From assembly GCA_037179385.1 (NCBI GenBank), contig CM074187.1, positions 15,501,450-15,565,449 on the forward strand: DNA of 64,000 bases, written 5' to 3'. Below, one piece after another: positions 13,601 through 25,600 of this stretch (the first letter of the stretch is position 1; every line of letters begins with the position of its first letter). The notes below the pieces were generated by a model. The model ran no database searches, was not told where the DNA came from, and was given only the letters and a program-made list of their open reading frames with translations. Source of the DNA: Holothuria scabra (taxonomy: Eukaryota; Echinodermata; Holothuroidea; Aspidochirotida; Holothuriidae). The translations under genes and the position numbers were made by a program.

Positions 13601-16600
13601 CTATCCGATTGCAATCAACTTGAAATCGAATGAACATAAAAACTTCCCCACTGATAGGAAAACCAATGAATTATTGAGGCCAACGTGCAATTTTGTGGGC
13701 TGTCAAATTTACTTGATAAAACAGGACTTCAAGGACACGGCAACAATTTGAAGATATCTCTTACGGGATTAGTTACTCCAGCCTTGCATGCATCACAAAA
13801 CCAAGGCTCTGTGGAGCTGTCTGTTTGAACACTGCTCACAGATTCGTTGTCTGCTAAGTTCTCGCCATAACAACCTAATGGGAAAAAAACGAAGCAAATG
13901 TGATGAGCTATGATCATAGTTCATGAGTAACAGTTTTAAGGTCTGGTGATGTGAAACCACTGAGAGTTGTTCTCTTAGTTTCAGGTAAACTCAAATTTTT
14001 CTTTGAAAGGGTAATTTAAAAACAAACTTACATAAAGGAATGGAGAAAAAAATTCTAACAAGTCATAAATTAAGAGTATACAAAGTATGAGCATGGGTAC
14101 AAAGGTCTGAGTACCAGTATAAAGGTCTGAGCACCTGTTCAAAGGTCAGAGTACATGTACAAAGGTCTGAGTACCTGCAAAGAGTTCTGCATGTACCAAA
14201 TGCAAAGTCTGAACACAAGGAAGAAGGTCTGAATGAAAGCACAAATGTCTGAGTATTGAATACCAGTACAAGACTATCAAATTCTCTGAGTACAGATAAT
14301 GTTAAAAAATAAGCAGGACACAAATGTGTATGAAAATGTACTCAAATTTGGATGAGCATTGTTCCTGAGTAAAGAACTTCAAAGCTGGAGTAATACCAAA
14401 ATAGCCATGAGATCTCTTTAGAAGCTGTTGTAGTACTGCAACGAAATGCTCCATTTTGATTTCTATATACTACTAAAAAAGTTAAATTTGCATATTAATT
14501 TTCCATTCTGTGAAAAATTTTTGCCTTCTTCATCTTTTTTTCCCTGATGTTCTACAGCAATACTGGCTTTATCAAAGTTTGAAGCCAAATGACAACAATG
14601 ATAGTCATTCAGTTCTGCATAAATACAAATTTGTAGAAGTCTTCTCAATGAAAAATTTGCTTTTTTGTTTCCTAGGTTCAAATGCCGCTGTCTTTATCCA
14701 CGTGGCAACAGCACCAGTGCTGAAGCAGGGCAGATGATAGGAATATACAATACTGCATCTGCTGTTTTAGAGCCATGATTATTTTCAGGGACTGATCCAA
14801 TATCACATTATTTTGTATATACTTAAAACCAACTATTCCAATGTTTTACCTATGCCAAATCAATTTCTTTGAAAAGAAACAATTGAGTGTAGGCCTTTAT
14901 TCCAATTAACTCCACCAAAATTACCCGGCATCCAAATTCAACAGAAGGCCAATTTTTTTGACTTTACAACAAAGAAAAACAAAAAAACAAACAAACAACT
15001 GAAGACTGATTTAAAATTGCTGCGAAAAATTATGATGTTTATAAAAAGGTGTTTATAAAAAGGCTTTCATTTAATTTTGTTTCCATAAGTTTTTACAGTT
15101 TTCATAATTGATCTAAAAGGAGGCCATATGTGCACTATTCATTCAAGTTTTAACATCCAAGGCCTGGTATATTGCTCTTCACACATCATGCCTGTCACTA
15201 TACTGTATCATCAATGGGTGAGGAATTTGTCAACATCTAAAATTAATGTCAGCTAGCTCATCATCACTTGAATTCAGTGTCTCTTGTGATTCCTTGTACA
15301 GTTAAATTATTGCAGTACAAGAAAACTATCAGCAAAAGCTATTCTCTGTCTGGAAGAGATTGATAGAGTAATTGTTTTTTCACTTTCAGGAAGATAAAAT
15401 ATTATACCAAAAGGAATGACTGAAGATTGCAACACAGAGACATTCTAGACTAATACATATCTGTCAAATGAGTTAAAATATTGGTATCATTAGAACAGCT
15501 TCTATCTAATTATGAACCAGAAAGCCAAAAGGCTTAGTGATTCCTTGCCGCTGAAATGTAAGGCCCTTTTTCACATTGGCATTGCTCTGCAATGTTTTTC
15601 AATTAACAGGGCTCCATAATGTGCCCACAAAGTACATATGCAAGGCATCCAATCTTCCTACATTGAGATCCCCCTTGCCCGTTGTGAACCCAAATGACAT
15701 TTGACCTCCACCAAAAACTTCTGGGACCATGTATTCACTATGTGCCATCGACAAGTTACAGGATCCTACAAGTGACCTTTCTTGAAAGATTGTGCAGGAA
15801 AGTTTGTCAGGCTTTGAACATGCTGACTCCAAATGAACTTTGACCTTTGGGAAAATCAATAGGGATCATCTACTCAATATGACCAATCCACAAACTAAAT
15901 ATGAGCACAGTCACATGTACCGTTCTTGAGATATTGTTTACGAAGTTTTGACCTTTAGACCTCTCACGACCTCAAATGACCTTTGACCTCCACCAAAAAC
16001 AATAGGGATCATCTACTCAATATGGCCAACACACTCACCAAATATGAGCACAGTCACATGTACCGTTCTGGAGATATCCTGTTTACGAAGTTTTGACCGT
16101 CTGACCTCTTTTGACCCCAAATGACCTTTGACCTCCACCAAAATCAATTGGGATCATCTACTCAATATGGCCAATGCACACATCGAATATGAGATTAATC
16201 ACACTAACTCTTCTTGAGATAATGTGTTTACAGGCAATTTCTAAGGAATTTACCTATTGACCTCTCGTGACCCCAAATGAACTTTGACCTCTATGAAAAT
16301 CAATAGGGATTATCTAATCAATATGACCAACCCACACCAAATATGAGCACAGTCACATGTACCGTTCTTGAAATATCGTGTTTACGAAGTTTTGGCCTTT
16401 TGACCTCTCATGACCCCAAATGACCTTTGACCTCCACCACAAACAATAGGGATCATCTACTTGATATGACCAACACACTCACCAAACATGAGCATAGTCA
16501 CATGTACCGCTCTCGAGATATCTTGTTTATGAAGTTTTGACCTTCTGACCTCTCGTGACCCCAAATGACCTTTGACCTCCACCCAGAAACAATAGGGATC

Positions 16601-19600
16601 ATCTACTCAATATGACCAACCCACACACCACATATGAGCATAGTCACATGTACTGTTCTCAAGATATATTTACAAAGTTTTGACCTTCTGACCTCTTGTG
16701 ACCCCAAATGACCTTTGATCTCCACCAAAAACAATTGGGATCATCTACTCAATATGGCCAATGCACACACCAAATATGAGATTAGTCACACTTACTCTCC
16801 TTGAGATACCTTGTTTACAAGCAATTTCTAAGGAATTTACCTATTGACCTCTCGTGACCCCAAATGACCTTTGACCTCCACGAAAATCGATAGGGATCAT
16901 CTACTTAGTATGACCAACCCACACACTAAATATGAGCACAGCCACATGTACCGTTCTGGAGATATTGTGTTTACAAGATTTTGACCTTTTGACCTCTCGT
17001 GACCCCAAATGACCTTTGATCTCCACCAAAAACAATAGGGATCATCTAATCAATATGGCCAATGCACACACCAAATATGAGATTAGTCACACTTACTCTC
17101 CTTGAGATACCGTGTTTACAAGCAATTTCTAAGGAATTTACCTTTTGACCTCTCATGACCCCAAATGACCTTTGACCTCCACGAAAATCAATAGGGATCA
17201 TCTACTCAGTATGACCAACCCACACACACCAAATATGAGCATAGCCACATGTACCGTTCTTGAGTTATTGTGTTTACAAGGTTTTGACCTTTTGACCTCT
17301 CGTGACCCCAAATGACCTTTGATCTCCACCAAAAACAATAGGGATCATCTACTCAATATGACCAACCCACACATGAAATATGAGGTTAGTTACACTTACC
17401 CTTCTTGAGATATCGTGTTTACAAGCCAAAGCGTCACATACACACACACACACCCACACACACATACACACGACATCACCATCGCATAGATTCCTTGCCT
17501 GCCTTCGGCAAGGAATCAAAAATGCATACAGTATCTGCAAATTTTGAAGTTAGTTTTTTAGTCAGAATTTTTTCGGCTAAGTTTCCAACCAGTTGGTTCA
17601 AGTCAAGCCAGCCAGTCACAGCCTTTTTTTCAGTTGTGGATAGCTAGCTTGTTTTCCCCACTCCATTGTTTATGCCGAGCACCAATCACAATGGCAGTAG
17701 GTTCCTTTTTTAAAGTCTTTGGTTTGACCAGGCCAGGACTGGAACTCCCAACCTCCTGACTGCAAGTCAAATGCTATAACCACTTGACCATGCAGTCAGT
17801 CTGCAATTCTTAAAATGCACTGTATATATCTTTGACAATTAACAAATAACAAGAGCCCAATGGGCACTGTGGTTCCTTGCTGGATATTATAAGAATATAC
17901 AGCCAGTCTCTGAAAAAGAGCTAAGCAAAAGCTTATACTCAATGTTTGTAACATTTTCACAAGGGATATTTTATTACTTATATTACATGATGTCAAAGAT
18001 CAAATTTTTGTGGCCTTACTAACCTTCAACTTTTGTAATGCTTGGTGATCCTTCAAAAATATTTCCTCATTTCCATATGTATTTATGCTTGTAATCAAAC
18101 TTGATATTATCATCAATAAACAATACACAATGTGGTCAGAGAGAGAAAAACACCCCTTGCATTTCTCTCACAATTTATTTTTACCTGCTCTCAAATAAAA
18201 CTTGCTATTACTTTAAAACAATCTACCATTTGTCCTGTTTGCTACCTCTACACAGAAAACAGTGTTTATTCAGCAGTTAGGCAGAAAGCAAGTGATTAAT
18301 GGGGTGTAATAATAGAATGAGGATTAGGTTACACCCATAGAGCACAGCAGTATTAAAGAGACATACTGTATAATCCATGCATTGCTTCCACTGGCAGAGA
18401 GGCCAGTTTAATGCAGAGTGACCTGTGTTCAGTGAAATCTACAGATTTCAGTTATTGCCCTCTTAAAACTTTGAATTATCCAAAATATGTGTACAACCCA
18501 AAGGAATCATTACTGAACAAACGCAAAAGCCAAATTTCTAAGGTGTTTGGGTGTATAAGCATGCAAAACCAGGTGAGATAAAAAATCTATTGAACCTATC
18601 TTTATCTAGCTTACAAGATTTTCTAAATAATATCCAGAGGTTGACCTCCAGTGACCTTGATGACCTTTGACCTTAACCAAACACAGATTGATTTGATATA
18701 TGTCCTTTCTACCTTAAAATACTGTGTTAAAACTTTTTTCAGTGTATGACCCCTGGTGACCCCAGATGACCCCCTGACCTTCACCAAACATATCCAATTT
18801 CATCCTTATACCATAACACATCCACACACCAAGTATGACATTTATCCGAGTTTCCTATCTAGGGATATCGTGTTGAGAAGGTTTTTAGTTTTTGACCTCT
18901 GGCGACCCCAAATGACCTTTGACCTCCACCAAAAACGATAGGGCACACCTTCTCCCTATGACGAATCTATGTACCAAATCCAAGTTCCATCCAACCTTCC
19001 CTTGTTGAGTTAGAGCGTACCAAAGCAAGTGTCACACACACACACACACGCCAACCTGACTACATAGGTTCCTTTGCTACCACAAGGAACCAATAATAAG
19101 GAGACAAAAGTTTCCCCATCGAGTTTTTTCAGTCTATAACATGAGTGGTGCCAATTTATATCATAAAATTACAGGAGAATAGTATCATCACTTGTTGTGA
19201 TTTACATGAATGAATACTCACTCATACTTTAGTCCATGAATATCACCAAACGAATCTTCTTACTATTTTCATACAGTTGTTGGCAAATAGAACATGTGAC
19301 CAAAGGTTAAACACCTTTATATCTGTTAAACAGTGCTCAAATTTGTTTAGAGAGCAGACCACATAACAAAATGTTTGTCCATGTGCAGAATGTACAACTG
19401 TGAGATGATTTCATGGAGCAACTTGTGATCATGTAAAGAAGGGACCTTCAATGACTATTTTGCTTACTCCGACATGCAAGTTTGGTAATTCGTTGCCCCA
19501 TGGAATGGTGGGCACATCATGGGACATACAAACTGAGCTCAGCATGTAGCATACAGCATTCCCTTGTTTGTGTCTGTACTGGCATAAAACAATATCTTAG

Positions 19601-22600
19601 TGTCTAGCCAAGTCGAATGAAAATTGACGTCTCAGTGCTACTTTACGGCAGATTAAAATGCATATTTTTTACACCAAAAAGACAATTTAGACACAATCCA
19701 CTGCACAAAACCACATGGATTAAGAAAGAACCATTTCACCACATTTTCATGTAAACTCAAATTTAGGAAAAGTTGAGGTAGGTGCAGGATTGGTTTGCTT
19801 ATGCCTGTGACTTGGATGGTGTGGGCATGTGCACAGCCACCAAAAAGAATTACCATACTGGCATATTGGCCATGACTGGTTGTATCTCACAATAGAGAGC
19901 TGATGATTAATTAAATGTCAGTAAAATCTCTTTAACTGCAACATAATCAGCTTAAAGGTAAAGAGCAGTCCCCCAAACTTATTATGAAGAAAAAGCCAAA
20001 TAACTCAATTTTCATCTTATTTCTCTTCAAAGTATCTTTAATTACATTTTATGACTTAACTATTGCATATTCAAGGTAAACCAAGCAGTTGTTTCTGGTA
20101 AATTTCCCATTTGAAGAGAAAAAAACATTGTCACATGACTCCCAACAGTCAATCATGAAACTGGACAGCCTACTACACTTCTTCAATTTGGGATGACTGC
20201 TCCTGCCCTTTAAAGCAAATGCAATGAGACTATTTCAGCCAAGTTGGTGACTTCTCCTGTTCCCCTGAAGAGTCACGATCGTATCCCCTGTATGTGAAAC
20301 TAGCTATACTCTGAAAACCTAACATCATGGGTCATCGCCATAATGTACACCACTTAACCTGTCCATAGCATATGGATGAAGGCAAGGTACCTTTTGAAGC
20401 ATAAACAGTAATATGCACTAAGAGGCTGCAAATTCCATCCTTAACCAAGTCACAATAAGGCATGTTTTTTAATGCAACGATTTTACCATCACAGATTACA
20501 ATTCAAATGAAAAGTTGGTTATGTTAGTTTGTTATATGGGAGATATACAGCCCAGTTTCCAACCTACTGGTTCAAGTCGAGCCAGTCATGGTCTTTTGTC
20601 CTCTTGTGGCTCTCTTGCTTGTTTTCTCTACTTCATTGCTTATGGGGAGCATCACCCACAAGGGCAGAAAGTTCCATTTTTAGATTCTTTGGTATGCCTT
20701 GACCTGGGAATCGAACCCGGACCTTTCGCTCTACAGCTAGACCAAACATGGGGTCTACTTCAAATGAAAAGATACCAGACTTAATCTTCATTGCTGAGTT
20801 GGTAAAGCCTGATATGACAAAGTAATTTAAATACAAAAGTCCAATGCTCCCTGCACATTTATGGACATACTGTATAACATCATAAAGCAACAGCCATATG
20901 GGAAGTTATCCATCATGGTCATCTTTTCTATTGACAAGTATTAATTTTCACAGTAACACAGGTGAAAGTACTTGCTAAGATGCCCATCCCATTACGCTGA
21001 CAACTTGCCAAAGTATTACTGCAGGAAAGTAGGGTAACAGGATATACATAGGAAAAAGTGTTAATTATTTTCAATTTACTGAGCACTCAATCATTCTCTT
21101 ACTAATCTCAAATAATAAACATACCTCATTTTCTGACCCAAAGGCATTTCATATATCCAAAGGATAACACTCTCTTTCATTTTCAGTAACACAGGTTAAT
21201 AAAATGGGGGTTATTAATTATTTCATTCAATGAAATCTCCAATCTTCGTCCCCTACCACTTAAGAATACTTACCTTCATGAACAGCTATTCCACAGTTAT
21301 CACACTCAATAATCTCATCTGTGTCTTCACTGAGAATGAAGAAGAAAAGACCTCTGCCAACAAAATTCTCTGCGGGTACTTTATGGACAGCAAAGTGACA
21401 TGAACTTTTCACAAATTATAGCCAGAAAGCCAAAAAGTTTAGTGATTCCTTGCTGCTGAAATGAAAGGCCTTTTTTCACATTGTCATTGCTTTGTAATAT
21501 TTTTTAATTGACAGGGCTCCATGATGTGCCCACAAAGTACACATACAAGGCATCCAATCTTCCTACATTGATATCCCCCTTGCTTGTTGTGAACCCAAAT
21601 GACATTCGACCTCCACCAAAACCTTCTGGGACCATTTACTGACTATGCACCATCTACATGGCAAGTTACAGGACCCTACAAGTGACCTTTCTTGTAAAAC
21701 TGTGCAGGGAAACTTGTCAGGCTTTGACCATGCTGACTCCAAATGACCTTTGACCTTTAGGAAAATTGAATGGGATCATCTTCTCAATACAATCAACTTA
21801 CACACCACATGTGAGCTTTGTCACATATATTGTTCTTGAGACATCGTGTTATAAAGGTTTTGGCTTTTTGACCTCACATGAACCCAAATGACCTTTGACC
21901 TCCACCAAAAAACAACAGGGATCACCTACTCAATATGGCCAACCCACACACCACATATGAACAAAGTAACATGTACCGTTCTCAAGATATTGTGTTTACA
22001 AGGTTTTAAGCTTTTTACCTCTCGTGACCCCAAATGACCTTTGACCTCCATCAAAAACAAAAGAGGTCATCTACACAATATGGCCAACCCACACACCAAA
22101 TATGAGAAACATCACTCTTACCTTTCTGGAGATATTGGGTTTACAAGCAGTTTTTAAGGAATTTACCTTTTCACCTCTTGTGACACCGAATGACCTTTGA
22201 CCTCCAAGAACATCGGTAGGGATCATCTATTCAATATGACCAACCCACACACCAAATAGGAGCATAGCCACAGGTACCACTCTCGAGATATTGTGTTTAC
22301 AAGGTTTTGACCTTTTGACCTCTCATGACCCCAAATAACCTTTGATCTCCACCAAAAACAATAAGGATCATCTACTCAATATGACCAACCCACACAACAA
22401 ATATGAGGTAAGTCACACTTACCCTTCTTGAGATATCATGTTTACAAGCCAAAGCATCACATACACACACACACACACACACACATGACATCACCATTGC
22501 ATAGATTCCTTGCCTGCCTTCGGCAAAGAATCAATTAAAGGAACAAAGAAAGACTACACAAGATCCGAGTCAGATATTCACATAACTGCATAAAGACGAT

Positions 22601-25600
22601 GTCATCTTTTTAACTGAACTTTTCCTTTGAAAATATCAATATTTTGGAAACTTATTTTTCAGGCCATTGGAGACCGAATGTTGTAATGTAGAGAAAACTA
22701 CTCGATATCAAATGGTCAAGTAGATTAGATAACAGTCTTTTGAGTTCTTCTAATGTCCATCATATAAATACCTAACTGTGGAATAGGGGACATTTTTGGT
22801 CATTAGGTGGAAAAAGCCTTTCCCTTAACATTTTCACACAGTTTTAATGGTAATATGTTACTGCATGGTAAAATGCAAGGTGAAAAAAAAGGTGAAAGTG
22901 TAACAATATTAAATTTATAAAAGAATATATTTCTCTTAGCATTTTATGATATACATACACATTATTTCAATGGCTCCTCATACATTCATGTTAATGGATA
23001 TGTTTACGTATAAGCTGGTATACATGTACTTTGTATACAGCATATATGAGAACTTGCCATACAGTTATGTATTTCCATTGGAAATGTGTCAAAATGTTAA
23101 GGGGAAACTGTTTTTTCGCCCTATGGGTAAATTTGCCCTACAGGTCTTTTTGCAAATGTTTTTGGCCTTCACCCACAGATAGAAATATATGCACAATATA
23201 TATGCTAAACTGGGATATAATACTTTTGTTAAATTTTGTGACAAAACATATGGAAAATAGTAAATACATTTCAAATATTTAACCAAACGCTTCATCTGGG
23301 AACAGAGTTTTGCATCTTTAGCTTATGTGGGTACTTCCCATTTAATTTTTCAAAAGGAAAAAGTCCCCCAAGTAACTTTTTCTGAAACTATGTTTATACT
23401 CCTCGCTTGTTTTCGGCTTCTGAGTATGTTGCTCTTTGTTAACACTCATCTTGGAATTTTGCCATTTTTTATCTTCCAACATTTTTGACTGACAGTTTTA
23501 CTTGACACTGCCATTAAACACTCTCCATCCCTTGTGGGTAAACTTCATCCTGTCACATCCAACATGACAATCCGAGAGCTATTTTAGAGGGTCAGGAAAA
23601 TGTTTGAAACTGTCGCCAAATGATATTGATAGATATAAAAAAGGTTGTAGTTCTGATGAAGCAGTGCCAAGGTGAATGCTACAAACACTTGAAAAATATC
23701 TTGTCTGAGAGATTCTCAGTAAACATGATAAAAAGAAATCATCTGATAAAACAAAAGATGTAATGACTCATGGTAACTGGTCTGCAGGGGTCTCACAAAG
23801 ACATTACTGCAAGTAGAACGTGCCTCTTACCATACTAACTCTGTTAAGACTGTGTAATTCTAACCAGGCTTGGGGTAATCGTAATCAGTAATCATAATCC
23901 ATTGCAATTGATTACACATTCTGAACTAGTTGTAATCGCAATGGATTACTTTTGTGAAAATGGCAAAGTAATTGCAATCATAATCAATTACAATGGCAAA
24001 GTAATTGCAATCGTGGTTTCATTTCTGATTACACTGAAGTTGAATTGAACAAAGCAGTAAAGTTACTAAATAATTTTTTTCAGTGCTTGGTTCTTCTGTT
24101 GGAATGACAAAATTTAATTGTCCCTCTTTCTTGGATGTTCCAGCTTAAAATGAGTGAGAAGTGCATGGGTTCAATAATCTCTACTTTGGGAGGACTTGGT
24201 TCTGTCCGGGCTTATCTGGAGCAATGTCCATGGCCTTTTTTACAGTTGTGGGCACTGGATTGTTTTGCCTTCTACGTTGTTTATGTGGAAAGAAAATGTA
24301 ATCATGATTGCAGTCATGATTACATTGCAATGTAATCGCAATCGTAATCAATTACTTTCAATTTCAGCTGTAATCATAATCTTAATCGCAACTGTAATAT
24401 ATGGGGTAATCGCAATCGTAATCGATTACATCGAGATGTAATCGCCCCAAGCCCGATTCTTACCAATGCTTAAATTAACTTTCATATGCCTTCTAGAACA
24501 AAAACTCTTGAAGGAATTTATAACTTACTGCTCCCAATTTGCAATGGTTGTTAAGTTTAATAGTTTTTGTCTTGTGAAATACCATGGTGTGAATTTTGAA
24601 ATATCCCATAGTTCCTTACATGATTGACGACTGGACTGTGATTGACATTAATTCAACTAACAGCACTGTTCTGATTGGTATGTCACCAGTGATATCTTTT
24701 TCATGGCATATCCAGAGAGCTGTTATTTCGATGGATACTGTAACATGCCAAAATTCTCTTTGAAGTATGTGAGGTTTGCTCATTTAAAGGGCAAGAGCAG
24801 TCGACCTAAACTTGTTTTAAGCGGCAGAAGTTTCAATTTTCCTCAAATTTCTCAGTTTGTCCTGGTAAAATTGCAAATTTGAGGAGAAAAATATTGTCAT
24901 AATGACCTTCAAGAGCCAGTAATGAAACAGGACAGTCTACTACATTACTTCCAGTTTGGGTGACAGAATATAGGTTTATATAGGTTTTATATCTTTCACT
25001 TAAACTCCTCCAAGTCTTCTATCAGAACTATGAAGCTGAATTAGAAGGTACATTAATGTGAAGAGGTCTTTTGTAGAACTATGATGAATTTATCCATTGT
25101 CATATCATGGCATTGCCAGTGTCAGCCTGGGTGAAATATATGAACTTTCTTCCTGAGGTCTCTTTGTGTCAGGAGTGATACCACAAACAGCATGACTTAC
25201 TGTCAGCATTGTAAAAATAGATTTACATTTTGTCTTTTCAGAAAACTTGAGGAAACTTTTTAGAATTGAAAGAATTTAATAGCTTCTGTCCCTTTTCATC
25301 ATTTGCATGTAATCTCTGTATGGGGTGCGAGCTTTAGTACTGATTCATTTCTATTTAACTGCCCTTTTGAGTTATATTGTTTGTACCGGTATCATGAAAA
25401 TGTTGGCAATACAAACCTACACGTCAAATAACTGTTCTACCAGAGCCACTTGTTTACAAACGAGTTGACTTGAATCATGTTGCCCAATGAAAGATATTGT
25501 GTTCAAGTTGCCAATTAAGAGAAAAAAAAAATATCTTTGAGCATACAGCGCTATGAGGCTAGCTTATCTTAATAGTACATCATAAATTAAAATTCCAGTG

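Noticed and set aside
17489..17517. Hairpin read as a transcription terminator
   Set aside because: The context is a eukaryotic intron and the hairpin is a shared terminus of a repeat family, not linked to a gene end.
15519..17517. Calling the element a Helitron
   Set aside because: The layout recalls Helitron-related elements, but there is no 5' TC or 3' CTRR next to the hairpin and no A/T insertion site could be shown.
20690..20755. Possible tRNA gene on the minus strand
   Set aside because: Only the B box is well kept, the cloverleaf is not, and the adjoining body is the repeated SINE body.
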